64,000 nt of DNA from Neptuniibacter sp. 1_MG-2023 (GCF_030547185.1 NZ_JAUOQR010000001.1:372001-436000), one strand, 5' to 3'. Positions 35,645-45,297 are shown, counted from the first letter of the stretch. Translations and numbers: made by a program. Notes: generated by a model from the sequence alone, not told the origin.

Positions 35645-36704
35645 CCACTGAAAGTTCTCGCTTCCGATCAACAAAGGTATCGGTCAGACCTGCCCCAGCC
35701 CACATAGAGGCCAAAGCAATCCAGGCCGTAATAGAAAACGCAGAGCCACCAGTTAATCCTGCACCCACAGCACAGCCACCAGCCAGCATCCCTCCCATCC
35801 CCATTAGGCATGCCCCCATAATGTAGCGCACCATACTACTACCATCTTTAAACCCCTCAAGCTTTAACGTACGGGAAAAGAAAGCAGCTAAGAACGAACC
35901 AATAAAAACACCAGGTACTAATCCAACATCAAAATCCATTGGCGCACCACCTGGCGTCAGAAAGTACATCAAGGTGTCGGCGGAAGGCCCTGTAAACGTC
36001 ATGCTCTCAACTTGTGTAGATTCGAATGTTTGATAAGACATATGATAAGTAAACCACCAGCCGCCCACGACCATAGATCCAACACCCATAGAACCAATCC
36101 AAGCCCACGGCGTCAGTTTATTTTTTATACCATAGATCACAGCCACTACAGCACAAGCGATACTGATATATATGCCAGCATAATCACCTAAGCCAAGAAA
36201 ACCTAATAATTCCAGCCCCCCATCCTCATGTAGTAAAACAGAATGGGCAACAGCATCCCTAGCCGGTGCAAAAATACCACGTAAACTAGCTTGCGCTATA
36301 GCAGCAAACAATAAGCCTGAAAACAGAGCACGAAGGTTCCCTGTGGCTGCTAGCACAAGCAAACGTGCTCCGCAGCCTCTCGCTAAAATCATACCCGCAC
36401 CAAACATGAGCCCGCCTATAACCGCACCGGATAAACTTCCATAAGATGCCAGCATTCTAGAATCAGTAATATCCAGCTCACCCATCAGAATAAGCGTTTG
36501 AGTCCCACCGACAGCCGCAGAAAAGGTTAACAACCAGATAGCCACCTTAGGTCCCATATTTCCACGTACAAATTCAACAACCGCGGCTCGTAAACAGAAC
36601 TGACTTCGCTGGGCAAACACACCAAACATCAGCCCTAAAATCAGCCCGCCTAAGGCTGTTGCGCCATCTTCACCTAAGCTATCAATTAAAAAATCGAAAT
36701 CCAT
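35634..36704 (-). CDS. YeeE/YedE family transporter (TsuA-like)
   Basis: A 356-residue membrane protein with about nine hydrophobic segments. It has the Cys-containing motifs of the thiosulfate channel TsuA: QFCLRAAVVEF near the N-terminus, ARGCGARLLVLAATGNLRALFSG, and GGCAVGAGLTGGSAFS near the end. These Cys residues relay sulfur anions in TsuA. Import of thiosulfate or another sulfur compound is likely, but a TusA partner gene is not adjacent. The 286 bases between it and mobA (36705-36990) show no gene. Confidence 0.82.
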   Translation of the reverse strand: MDFDFLIDSLGEDGATALGGLILGLMFGVFAQRSQFCLRAAVVEFVRGNMGPKVAIWLLTFSAAVGGTQTLILMGELDITDSRMLASYGSLSGAVIGGLMFGAGMILARGCGARLLVLAATGNLRALFSGLLFAAIAQASLRGIFAPARDAVAHSVLLHEDGGLELLGFLGLGDYAGIYISIACAVVAVIYGIKNKLTPWAWIGSMGVGSMVVGGWWFTYHMSYQTFESTQVESMTFTGPSADTLMYFLTPGGAPMDFDVGLVPGVFIGSFLAAFFSRTLKLEGFKDGSSMVRYIMGACLMGMGGMLAGGCAVGAGLTGGSAFSITAWIALASMWAGAGLTDTFVDRKRELSVVRS

Positions 36705-36990
36705 AATGGCTAAACCTATACATAAACGTTAAAGCTAATAGGCACCGCGCAACAAAAAAAGAGACTCACAATCTCACGCTCAATTGAGAAAGGAATGACC
36801 ACTGAGGGCTATTAGATTATTTCTGAATGAAATAATAACAAAACAAATTAGTATATAAATTGACCTATACCAACAGGCGAGTAGATTTATTAACAAGAAC
36901 TAATGAAGAGAATGCTTTTAAAAGTTGCTATCGATTTTTTTGGAGGGGTTCCGTCACTAAGTGAAGGCGGATGACTGGTGATACAGAATA

Positions 36991-37584
36991 CTAAGGTAGA
37001 TCCTGTGCGGTATTAATATTTTTTAATGCAGAGGACTTTGCATCCATTTCCACAAAATACATAGGAAACTGCTTATACCACTTATAGACCGCTCGCTCAC
37101 CGCTGGAAAGCCAATGGGTTAACTCAGTGCCAAATCTCATAGGTATAACCGCATGTAGAAACTGCGGTTGATCACCCGTTTTTAACACCACAATTTTATC
37201 TCGATGCTCTTTAGCGGCCAGTAATAAACGCTCTATGACATTTTCATCCAACAGAGGCGTATCACAAGGTAACACCATTAAATGGGTATAAGCATCCAGT
37301 TGACGCATCGCCGCATGAATACCTGCCAGCGGCCCCTGATAACCATTGATCTGATCTTTTACTAAGGTACAGCCAAAAGACTCATACTGATCAAAATTAC
37401 GGTTACAACTAATAAGCACGGTTTCTAACAAAGGCTTTAAACGATCTAATGTCCAGCAAACCATAGGCTTCCCATCGTAGATCACTAAACCTTTATCTTG
37501 ATCTCCCATTCGACTCCCCTGCCCTCCTGCCAAAACGACCGCGGCAATCTTTAACGGGGGATACTGTGTCAAAGCATGGGACAT
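36991..37584 (-). CDS. mobA: Molybdenum cofactor guanylyltransferase
   Basis: A 197-residue nucleotidyltransferase. The signature LAGGQGSRMGDQDKGL near residue 18 binds GTP, and VLPCDTPLL is the metal-binding segment. It joins GMP to molybdopterin to form the bis-MGD cofactor used by nitrate reductases, formate dehydrogenases and others. An ATG at 37584 with AGG six bases upstream is chosen over an in-frame TTG at 37590. Confidence 0.9.
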   Translation of the reverse strand: MSHALTQYPPLKIAAVVLAGGQGSRMGDQDKGLVIYDGKPMVCWTLDRLKPLLETVLISCNRNFDQYESFGCTLVKDQINGYQGPLAGIHAAMRQLDAYTHLMVLPCDTPLLDENVIERLLLAAKEHRDKIVVLKTGDQPQFLHAVIPMRFGTELTHWLSSGERAVYKWYKQFPMYFVEMDAKSSALKNINTAQDLP

Positions 37585-37639
37585 AAACAACCTAATAGTA
37601 GATACGGTAAAAAGCTATACACCGATAAAAATGAAGGGG

Positions 37640-38011
37640 TTACTCCGACACCGCAATATTATCCAAAGCAGTCACCAATTTTTCAAAATCAATCGGTTTC
37701 CAGATAACCTCTTTAACATTCCCGGCATCAAGGATATGCTTAATCTCACGCCTTTCCGCCTGCCCAGTGATCACGATACAAGGCTGCTCTGGGAATTTCT
37801 GACTAATATAATTAACCACCTGATCACCAGTCAAAAGTGGCATTTTCACATCGGTGATAAAAGCATAACAATCACCTTTTTCCAATTCGGCCAAAGCCGC
37901 TTTAATCGAACTAAAACAGTGCGGTTCATAGTCCAAGTTTTCTGACTTAATACGACGCTCTAAGCTTTTGAGCATCATCTTTTCATCATCAAGAATGATA
38001 ATTTTACGCAT
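37640..38011 (-). CDS. Single-domain response regulator
   Basis: A 123-residue receiver domain alone: acidic pair in ILDDEKMM, phosphoacceptor Asp in FITDVKMPLLTGD, Thr in IVITGQA and Lys in VIWKPID. No output domain. No kinase is adjacent; by size it could act in phosphorelay or by binding a partner. Confidence 0.88.
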   Translation of the reverse strand: MRKIIILDDEKMMLKSLERRIKSENLDYEPHCFSSIKAALAELEKGDCYAFITDVKMPLLTGDQVVNYISQKFPEQPCIVITGQAERREIKHILDAGNVKEVIWKPIDFEKLVTALDNIAVSE

Positions 38012-38108
38012 CTCAACACCGCTCAGTTTTCAACAACCCCTTATATATAGGAGCTATACACTTTTATAACGCTTTAATTATAAACCACAAATTAAAAAAC
38101 AGATCGAC

Positions 38109-38741
38109 TCAATTTCTCTTTGCACTCACTATAGCCAACCAAGGTTGCTGTTGGCGCGGCATTCCCTCTGGGCGGTAATAATGATGTAGCACCTCAAACC
38201 CAGCGTCATTCCAGAAACGTTGACTCACATCAAACTCCATATAATGGCCATATCGCTGACCATTCCAACCCTCATCATTCCCTCGAGGATTAGAACTAAA
38301 CAAAATACCACCCTCTCTAAGCGCTCGATGGCAGGCACTTAAAACACTCGGTAATAACTGACTAGGCACATGAAACAGGGAAGCATTTGCGTAAATACCA
38401 TCAAAACATTGCTCGCCTAAATCCAACTCAGCAAAACTTTGATTCAAAACATCGCAACCACTATGCTCCTGCGCCATCTTACAAAAAGTCTGACTACCAT
38501 CTAAACCAACTGCTCTATGACCAAGCCCTTTAAAATAATGAAGATCGCGACCAGGTCCACAACCTAAGTCCAAAAGGTCTAATCCTTCACGCTGCGGAAG
38601 CGCTTTTAAAAAAGCCTCAATATTTTGACTAACATCATGATCACGTGTTCCCTGCCAAAACGCTTCTGCATTCGTTTCATAATGATCTAAAGTGATACGT
38701 TCAATCTCTTCAACTGCATCATCAGTGTGTTTCTTTGTCAT
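38109..38741 (-). CDS. Class I SAM-dependent methyltransferase
   Basis: A 210-residue protein with motif I LDLGCGPGRDLHYF, the acidic residue after strand 2 (AVGLDGS) and the Asp/Ala segment (FDGIYANASLFHVP). Substrate unknown; the type resembles small-molecule or ubiquinone-like methyltransferases. GGAAGG before the ATG at 38741 decides the start; the longer frame from 38855 lacks a site. It is divergent from ubiM. Confidence 0.85.
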   Translation of the reverse strand: MTKKHTDDAVEEIERITLDHYETNAEAFWQGTRDHDVSQNIEAFLKALPQREGLDLLDLGCGPGRDLHYFKGLGHRAVGLDGSQTFCKMAQEHSGCDVLNQSFAELDLGEQCFDGIYANASLFHVPSQLLPSVLSACHRALREGGILFSSNPRGNDEGWNGQRYGHYMEFDVSQRFWNDAGFEVLHHYYRPEGMPRQQQPWLAIVSAKRN

Positions 38742-38871
38742 ACCTACCTTCCAATTTATATCTTTTACTAAATATTCGAACCGAGATTGAGGCCGTTTTA
38801 TTTGATTTACATCCAAGCTTAAAACTAAATGACGGAGTAAAGTAGCTTTTTTCAACTAAGAGGTGGTTGTT

Positions 38872-40191
38872 ATGAGTGAAATCTACGATGTCTTAATAAT
38901 TGGTGCCGGCCCTGCAGGGCTGAGTTTTGCTCGTTCCTTAGCAGACCTGCCGCTTAATATAGCTATCGTAGAACGATCATCAGAAACAACACTGGCAGAA
39001 CCTCCCGAAGATGGCCGAGAAATAGCACTCACCCATCAATCCGTAGAGATCATGAAAGCCTGTGGCGCATGGCAAAGACTACCCGCGGAATCGATCTCAC
39101 CTATCAAAGCAGCCAAAGTGTTTGATGGTGAATCAAGCTACAGCTTAAATTTTGATAACTATACTCAAGATTTAGAAGCCTTAGGCTACCTAGTCCCCAA
39201 CCACCAGATCCGTAAAGCTTACTACGCAGAACTCATATCTCATCCTCAGATAGACGTTTTAACTGAAACCCTTGTGGAATCAGTGACAACAGATGAATAC
39301 AACGGCACAGCAATTCTCAGCAATGGCAAGGAATTAAAAGCTAAGCTAATTATTGCTGCGGATACGCGTTTTTCTGAGATGCGTCGTAAAATGGGGTTAT
39401 CTGCAACCATGAAGGACTTTTCAAGAAGCGCAATCGTCTGCCGAATGGAACATGAAAAGTCACACCAGCAAACTGCATTTGAATGCTTTCATTATGGTCG
39501 TACAACCGCAATTCTACCCATGAACGGGAACCGCTCATCCATTGTAGTTACTGTTAATAGCCGTGAAGCACAACACTATGCTGAAATGAAAGAAACTGAC
39601 TTTAACCAGACGATAGAACAGCAGCTAAATGGCTTACTTGGGGAGATGAAACTGACCGGTATACGTCATATCTATCCATTAGTCGCTGTACACGCAAATC
39701 AATTTGTAGGACGTCGCTTTGCCTTAATCGGTGATGCCGCTGTAGGTATGCACCCCGTCACAGCTCACGGTTTTAATCTTGGACTTAAAGGACAAGCAAC
39801 CTTAACTCAATTAATAGCACAAGCTGTGGCCGATGGAGAAGAGATTGCTAGTGAAACACTGTTAGCCAACTACGAATCAGAGATGATGCGCACTACTCGT
39901 ATCCTCTACCACGGTACAAACTTAGTGGTAGGCCTATTCACAAACGACACTTTGGCAGCAAAAATAGCACGTAAAGTGACCCTTCGTTTGGCAAATAATA
40001 TTACCCCGATAAAGCAGCTTATTACCCAATCCCTGACTGAAAAAGAATTAGATAAAGCAAACCCACTACAGGTATTAAAAAATCACCTACCGCCCCAACC
40101 AGCATCCCTACCTATAAATAAGGTAAAACAGAACTTAGAAAAGAAGATATTGAACAAATTTAATCCGTCTGCGTTCTTTAGTTCTAACTAA
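38872..40191 (+). CDS. ubiM: UbiM-like FAD-dependent ubiquinone hydroxylase
   Basis: A 439-residue flavoprotein monooxygenase of the UbiH/UbiF/Coq6 family with the FAD dinucleotide motif (VLIIGAGPAGLSFARSL), DGREIALTHQSVEIMK, and the second FAD motif FALIGDAAVGMHPVTAHGFNLGL. DGREIALTH is typical of the UbiM subgroup, which hydroxylates the ring at C5 and sometimes others. The C-terminal 80 residues extend beyond UbiH. AAGAGG is eight bases before the ATG at 38872; a GTG at 38863 is an alternative. UbiM is patchily spread in proteobacteria, so this may be a second hydroxylase. Confidence 0.75.
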   Translation: MSEIYDVLIIGAGPAGLSFARSLADLPLNIAIVERSSETTLAEPPEDGREIALTHQSVEIMKACGAWQRLPAESISPIKAAKVFDGESSYSLNFDNYTQDLEALGYLVPNHQIRKAYYAELISHPQIDVLTETLVESVTTDEYNGTAILSNGKELKAKLIIAADTRFSEMRRKMGLSATMKDFSRSAIVCRMEHEKSHQQTAFECFHYGRTTAILPMNGNRSSIVVTVNSREAQHYAEMKETDFNQTIEQQLNGLLGEMKLTGIRHIYPLVAVHANQFVGRRFALIGDAAVGMHPVTAHGFNLGLKGQATLTQLIAQAVADGEEIASETLLANYESEMMRTTRILYHGTNLVVGLFTNDTLAAKIARKVTLRLANNITPIKQLITQSLTEKELDKANPLQVLKNHLPPQPASLPINKVKQNLEKKILNKFNPSAFFSSN

Positions 40192-40353
40192 AGTTTCGCT
40201 CTGAGATAAAATCCTACGATCTTATCCTCAATAAAATTGGTAACCACTCGATAACTGAAATTCAAATAAAACATAATGTCGCACAATGACACAAACAGTT
40301 TCAGCCAACATGCAAAAAGCAAAGAAATAGACCAAATTCATCCTATTTTTTAA

Positions 40354-40369
40354 TGGCACAAATAATGCT
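40354..40369 (+). promoter_or_regulatory. Sigma-54 promoter of the PQQ dehydrogenase gene
   Basis: TGGCAC, six bases, TGCT, with GG (40355-40356) and GC (40367-40368) in register. The predicted start near 40380 leaves a 47-base leader. About 75-100 bases upstream (40277-40291) TGTC and GACA form a short inverted repeat that might be an enhancer-binding site; this is weak. Confidence 0.75.
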
Positions 40370-40426
40370 CTCTCATAATCGCGCACGTATACGATAAAAA
40401 TTAAAAATACATAAGTGAGAGCAAAT

Positions 40427-42145
40427 ATGATGCATAAAAAAATAGCAGGTGCAGTCGTCTGCACGGCTTTATTAGGCTTAAGCCTATCTATCAACACCTA
40501 CGCACTTGGCGTCAGTGTCTTAGAAGGAAAGCATCTTAATAACTTTGTTACGGACGATATGCTGCTTAATGCAGATAAAGATCCAAACAACTGGCTACAT
40601 TACGGTCGAGACTACGAAGGAACACGGTATTCTCCCTTAACACAGATAAACAAAGAAAATGTCAGCGATTTAGTGCCTAAATGGAACCTTTCGTTTGGTG
40701 TAATTGGCGCACAAGACAGCCAAGTCATGGCCGTCAATGGTCGACTCTACGTTACCTCCAGCCAGAACCTAGCCTTTGGCCTTGACGGAACAACAGGCGA
40801 CATCCTTTGGAAATATCAACGCGCACTGCCTGGTGATCTAGGTTCAAAGCTTTGCTGTGGTTCAGTTAACCGCGGTGTCGCGGTATACAAAGATAAAGTT
40901 TATATGGCCACACTCGACACCCATATGGTTGCCTTAGACAACAATACAGGGGAAGTGGTTTGGGAAAAGAAACTAGGTGACTACAAAACAGGTGAGATCC
41001 TAACGTCCATGCCAATGGTTATTAATGGCATGATCGTAATAGGCAACTCCGGTGGTGACCTCGGTGCAAACCCAGGCACCGTGTATGCGCTGGATGCTGA
41101 TACAGGCGAACTGATCTGGAAAACCTACACTGTCCCAATGACCGGCAAAGAAAAAATCGCCAAATCATGGGCAGGAGATTCTTGGAAAACCGCAGGCGGT
41201 ACGCCATGGCTTCCACCAACCTATGATAAAAAAACAGGTTACATTCTTTATGGTGTAGGTAACCCTACCCCAGACTTTGATGGAAGCTCACGAAAAGGTG
41301 ACAACCTATATACAGGTTCCACCGTCGCAATCGATCCGAAAGACGGCAAAATTGTTAACCACTTCCAATACACGCCCCATGACGTTTGGGATTATGACGG
41401 TACCAACGAAGCGATACTGATCAAAGATAAGAAAAACAGAGACACCTACCTACATGCTGACCGTAACGGCCACTTATATTCTATCAACAGCAAAACGATG
41501 AAATGTAACTGGGTTGTTCCTATGCAGCGGGCCAATTGGGTTGAAAGCTTTGATGACAACTGCCGTCCAACGGTTAATCCAGACAAAGTACCAACTGAAG
41601 GTAAAATCACAACCGATATCGCACCGACGCTAGGCGGCGGTAAAGAGTGGCACCCAGCCGCTTACAGTAAACGTACCGGTATGATTTATGTGCCTGTCAT
41701 TGATATGTCGATGGATCTAGAAGCCAAAAAACAAGAGTTTAAACCTGGGCAATGGTTCTTAGGCACCAATACACTTCGTTTACACCCCGGAGCAGGTTAT
41801 CTAAAAGCATTTAACGCAACTACCGGCGAACTTGAATGGATGCGGTCGCAAAACGTACCAGCAACAGGCGGTGTACTAGCCACGGCGGGCGGACTAGTTT
41901 TTAACGGTGATGCTGAAGGTTTCTTCCGCGCCATTAAAGATGATACTGGCGAAACCCTATTTGAATACAACGTAGGTACAGGTATCCACAGCAACCCTAC
42001 CACCTACATGGTAGGCGACACCCAATATGTTGCCGTACTTGTAGGCCCTGGTGGCGGTAGCTTATGGCCACTCGTGTATGGAGAGTTTTTCAAACATAAC
42101 ACTAAGGGCGGCGGTCTCTTCGTGTTTGCACTCCATAAAAAATAA
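40427..42145 (+). CDS. PQQ-dependent alcohol dehydrogenase of lanthanide type
   Basis: A 572-residue periplasmic quinoprotein. Signal peptide ends near residue 26 (SINTYA). The eight-bladed propeller contains the adjacent-cysteine disulphide pair C143-C144, Trp-docking motifs (GEVVWEKKLG, GELIWKTY, GELEWMRS), and WDYDGTNE where D322 is the catalytic base. D324, two residues later, is the extra Asp that marks lanthanide-using enzymes (XoxF, PedH). The metal-ligand Glu of the family is replaced by D211 in SGGDLGANPG, which is unusual. The ATG at 40427 has GAGAG before it. A cytochrome c gene follows, as expected for the electron acceptor. Substrate (methanol, ethanol or other) is open. Confidence 0.88.
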   Translation: MMHKKIAGAVVCTALLGLSLSINTYALGVSVLEGKHLNNFVTDDMLLNADKDPNNWLHYGRDYEGTRYSPLTQINKENVSDLVPKWNLSFGVIGAQDSQVMAVNGRLYVTSSQNLAFGLDGTTGDILWKYQRALPGDLGSKLCCGSVNRGVAVYKDKVYMATLDTHMVALDNNTGEVVWEKKLGDYKTGEILTSMPMVINGMIVIGNSGGDLGANPGTVYALDADTGELIWKTYTVPMTGKEKIAKSWAGDSWKTAGGTPWLPPTYDKKTGYILYGVGNPTPDFDGSSRKGDNLYTGSTVAIDPKDGKIVNHFQYTPHDVWDYDGTNEAILIKDKKNRDTYLHADRNGHLYSINSKTMKCNWVVPMQRANWVESFDDNCRPTVNPDKVPTEGKITTDIAPTLGGGKEWHPAAYSKRTGMIYVPVIDMSMDLEAKKQEFKPGQWFLGTNTLRLHPGAGYLKAFNATTGELEWMRSQNVPATGGVLATAGGLVFNGDAEGFFRAIKDDTGETLFEYNVGTGIHSNPTTYMVGDTQYVAVLVGPGGGSLWPLVYGEFFKHNTKGGGLFVFALHKK

Positions 42146-42212
42146 CCACCTGAATCATTTTTAACCTTTACGAGGGGGCACCTGCTCCCTCTATTATCTT
42201 CAAAGGTGTTCC

Positions 42213-42635
42213 ATGCAAAAACGACTAAAAACCAAACTCGCAATTTTGATTCTGATGAGCATAGTATCAACCGCATGGGGGTTTGGTGTAGAAGGCCTCC
42301 AACAACAAGAAGGCACAAGCGAAGAGGATCTAGCGGCACTCGCTGAAAAACACATAGGCAACCCCGACTCTATCGCCACTGGTAGACAACTATTTGGTAA
42401 TACCTGTCTATTTTGCCACGGCCCCGATGGTAAAGGTGCTCGCGCCCCATCTTTAGTAACAGGCCCCTATAGGCCCGGCGGCGGTAACACACCAGAATAT
42501 ATGTATTCCGTTGTTATACATGGGCGTCCAGGCACGATCATGGCATCATTTAAAGAAAGCCATACAGATGATGAGATCTGGCAGATTCTAGCCTTTTTAC
42601 GAGATCGCTCTACTGCTATTGCAGCAGAAAAGTAA
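42213..42635 (+). CDS. Periplasmic monohaem cytochrome c
   Basis: A 140-residue protein with signal peptide (LAILILMSIVSTAWG) and a single haem-binding CLFCH motif (NTCLFCHGPDGKG). The axial Met is probably in GTIMASFKES. The C-terminal helix ends EIWQILAFLRD. It is the likely electron acceptor of the PQQ dehydrogenase 67 bases upstream and is followed by a terminator, so the two genes form an operon. Confidence 0.9.
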   Translation: MQKRLKTKLAILILMSIVSTAWGFGVEGLQQQEGTSEEDLAALAEKHIGNPDSIATGRQLFGNTCLFCHGPDGKGARAPSLVTGPYRPGGGNTPEYMYSVVIHGRPGTIMASFKESHTDDEIWQILAFLRDRSTAIAAEK

Positions 42636-42664
42636 CATTAAACCCAAGAAATAATCCGGCGTTT

Positions 42665-42693
42665 GGCACGCCTACCTTAGACGTGCCCTTTTT
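42665..42693 (+). terminator. Terminator of the PQQ dehydrogenase operon
   Basis: GGCACG (42665-42670) pairs with CGTGCC (42682-42687), then a T-run. Confidence 0.8.
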
Positions 42694-42705
42694 CCAAAAC
42701 CTTAC

Positions 42706-43437
42706 CTAATTCAACCTCACAGCTAGGTAATGAATCCCCTGACCTGATAGCTGAGGCAAAAAGTAAATATCTCTATATTGAAAATACTGCTGTCCATTGA
42801 TGGTGACCGACGCTGCACCTTGGGGCAAAGCGCTGTAACGGTTACCCAACTGAAAGTTGCTACTCCGGGTAGGTAAAATAGTCGTACTACGGATAATCGT
42901 GCCACTCGGTGCTTCAACTACACGGTAATAGCCATTATCAAACACATAGTAAATGCCTTGAACAGCATAATAGGAGCGCCCTTTTACTATGACCTTTTCA
43001 TGTCCATTGGGTAGATAACGAATTTTCAAACCCGACGGTGGACGAACAACCGTATAGCCTTGATGACCATAGCGATAATAGAATCCGTCATTAAAGATAA
43101 ATGACACACCTCCAAAATTAACGGATATTCCTTTCGCTGGTGCTTTATGAACAACCGCACCGGTTTTATAAACCTTCCGCTGCGGAACGCTATGCTGGCG
43201 ATATACAATTGTCTTGTGCGATACAACTTTAACCGGAGCACTCTTATGATGACCCGGGCTCTTTTTCGTTTCCTTGCCCTTAGATTGTTTATTCTGATTC
43301 TTTTTATTTTGACCTTCTATAGATTTAGTCTCTTTATAGTGTGCATCTTTATACTGTGAGTCTTTTCCTTGAGCGGTACCCGTCGTTGGCAGCACAATCA
43401 AACTCATAACAAGGGGTAATAGGATAGTTAATTTCAT
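42706..43437 (-). CDS. DUF6515-like exported Tyr-rich protein
   Basis: A 243-residue protein with a signal peptide (VMSLIVLPTTGTA), a basic Lys/Gln/Asn/His-rich region (about 25-75), then repeated Tyr/Gly-rich units of the form FNDGFYYRYG, KGRSYYAVQGIYYVFDNGYY and NGQQYFQYRDIYFL. This pattern is known in DUF6515 proteins of marine gammaproteobacteria; function is unknown. It is probably periplasmic or surface-attached. Confidence 0.7.
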   Translation of the reverse strand: MKLTILLPLVMSLIVLPTTGTAQGKDSQYKDAHYKETKSIEGQNKKNQNKQSKGKETKKSPGHHKSAPVKVVSHKTIVYRQHSVPQRKVYKTGAVVHKAPAKGISVNFGGVSFIFNDGFYYRYGHQGYTVVRPPSGLKIRYLPNGHEKVIVKGRSYYAVQGIYYVFDNGYYRVVEAPSGTIIRSTTILPTRSSNFQLGNRYSALPQGAASVTINGQQYFQYRDIYFLPQLSGQGIHYLAVRLN

Positions 43438-43731
43438 CGCGTTACCTATCTAAACCAATTAAGTTAAGAACCATACTACGCGGAAAAATTAACAAAAAAC
43501 TCGACTTAGCATACCTTTACACAACCTTTGCACTTCTTGACGGCCTGTCCACTCAAATACGCAGACACCGTATGTTTTTTAATATACAGATTGCTGAATA
43601 GACTTAAAAAGCTGCACACAAAAAGCCAATAACAGTTTTATTTCAGATAGTGGCTATCAATCAGCCAATCAGCAGATAAAATCTACTCTAGGGCGCACTT
43701 CCTGTTCTGTTATTACAGGGAATAGATCTCT

Positions 43732-44736
43732 CTACGCATCTATTAAACAAGCCAACATTTCACGTTCAACCTTTTCCCAATCTAGCTCAAACGGGCTAAT
43801 AATTTCGACTCGAGAATCGCGGCGGTAAGCGACCTTATCAAAATCAGATTCGTCCTGAACCCTATTGAACAGAACCCAATCACTACTAATTCGGATTACG
43901 CCCTTAATTCGATTAATGCCCCGAATACCATTAAGTACCCCTTCCAACTTCCAATAGTCGAAGCAATCACTTCGATGAAAAACCCAACCACAACTGTAAA
44001 AACCACTCCCATTACCTATTTTTTTTATAGGACTTCTCGGTTCTGGCCATACGTCTGGATCGGAATGATGATGGTGATGAGGGGCATGCCCATGGGAACC
44101 GGGCAATTGATTACAAAACTTACCCTCTCGCACTACATCAAGCAGCTTAAGATCAATCAGTCCCCGAGTCGTTTTACCAACATGTTGTTTTGGAGGGAAC
44201 ATATTGTTGAGACTTGTTTCAGCTATTTCTATAAATTCTTCAGCAGCAAGATCACATTTATTGATGAGAACAATATCCGACATGCTCAGCTGATCCTGAA
44301 AAGTTTTATTACTTATTACCTCTTCTTGATCAAGTAAACGCGGATCCAGCAAACACACTGTCGCCCGTACATCCAGGATATCTTTAAAAGAACGATTCAT
44401 AAGGGTATCCATAATACCTTCGGGATGCCCTAGACCTGTAGGTTCAATAATTAGACGGTCAGGACTGGCATGTTCAATGAGCACTGAGAGCGTTTTTGAT
44501 AATGAAGCTCCCATAGAACAACACATACATCCACCAGCAACCTCTTTTACATAAACGCCATCATCGTCAGGCAACATTTCCTGATCTATCCCGACCTGAC
44601 CAAATTCATTAACTAAAATAGCCCAGGATTCATTTTCAGGTTTACTAGCTAACATTGCATTTATTGCTGTAGTTTTCCCGGCACCCAAAAATCCAGTGAT
44701 AATATTTGTAGGGATCTTTCGTTTCTGATCATTCAT
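43732..44736 (-). CDS. CobW/ZNG1-type GTPase metallochaperone
   Basis: A 334-residue P-loop GTPase: Walker A GFLGAGKTTAINAML, Cys-rich metal motif GGCMCCSMG, DRLIIEPTGLGHPEG switch and NKCDLA specificity motif. A His-rich stretch (HGHAPHHHHHSDPD) near residue 220 adds a second metal site. The C-terminal CobW_C domain is present but short. It probably delivers Zn or Co to a client enzyme. The promoter region holds an imperfect TTCGC/GTGAA inverted repeat at about 44747-44762, which is not a clear Zur box. The 294 bases between it and the DUF6515 gene (43438-43731) show nothing. Confidence 0.82.
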   Translation of the reverse strand: MNDQKRKIPTNIITGFLGAGKTTAINAMLASKPENESWAILVNEFGQVGIDQEMLPDDDGVYVKEVAGGCMCCSMGASLSKTLSVLIEHASPDRLIIEPTGLGHPEGIMDTLMNRSFKDILDVRATVCLLDPRLLDQEEVISNKTFQDQLSMSDIVLINKCDLAAEEFIEIAETSLNNMFPPKQHVGKTTRGLIDLKLLDVVREGKFCNQLPGSHGHAPHHHHHSDPDVWPEPRSPIKKIGNGSGFYSCGWVFHRSDCFDYWKLEGVLNGIRGINRIKGVIRISSDWVLFNRVQDESDFDKVAYRRDSRVEIISPFELDWEKVEREMLACLIDA

Positions 44737-45220
44737 TAATTTTCTTCGCTATATTGTGAAGCAGGATACATCATCGAGGCTAGGTAACTTTAAAGGCTGC
44801 AACGTGACACAAGATTCATAGATAACTGGTAGGTATGGCCGTTCTCAAAGGTAACGACCGTATTACAGGGCTATAACTTAAAAAACTTATAGCAGAAGCG
44901 CAGCAAAGTTCTTAGCATCCGTTCTAGGAGTTTATTTTAATTTCTCTAGAGAGATAATAGCCTTTCTATAAAAACATCTTTTACACACAGGTAATAATAA
45001 AACCCCAGATGAAGCGGTATCTTAGCTACTTTAATCGTTTCGATTGAAGGTAAGGATCTTAACAACGGCAGAGTGGATCTCTGAACGATTGAAATTCTAA
45101 GGGGCACCAATTAACAATAAAAAGTTATGACCTAAAGCGCAACATCGAGCATAAAAGTAAAAAATGAAAAGGCTGAGTCAATTTAAGACAATCTAATGTA
45201 ATAAAATATAGAAGATTATT
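44737..45220. other. Gene-free intergenic stretch
   Basis: No convincing gene. Visible are a short inverted repeat GCTATAA (44870-44876) / TTATAGC (44887-44893) and a palindromic TCTCTAGAGA near 44942-44951. Neither is followed by a T-run. A small RNA cannot be excluded. Confidence 0.4.
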
Positions 45221-45297
45221 TGGTCGGGATGAGAGGATTTGAACCTCCGACCCCTTGCACCCCATGCAAGTGCGCTACCAAGCTGCGCTACATCCCG
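45221..45297 (-). tRNA. tRNA-Pro (GGG)
   Basis: 77 bases with encoded CCA. The minus strand starts CGGGATGTAG, with D-arm AGCGCAGC, anticodon stem CTTGC/GCAAG around ATGGGGT (anticodon GGG) and T-arm GGAGGTTCAAATCC. Confidence 0.95.

Noticed and set aside
42664-42690. TGGCAC near the cytochrome c gene as a second sigma-54 site
   Set aside because: It is one arm of the terminator hairpin and lacks a GC element at the proper distance.
44737-45220. Possible small RNA in the long gap before tRNA-Pro
   Set aside because: Two short inverted repeats are present but no promoter plus terminator pair was seen.
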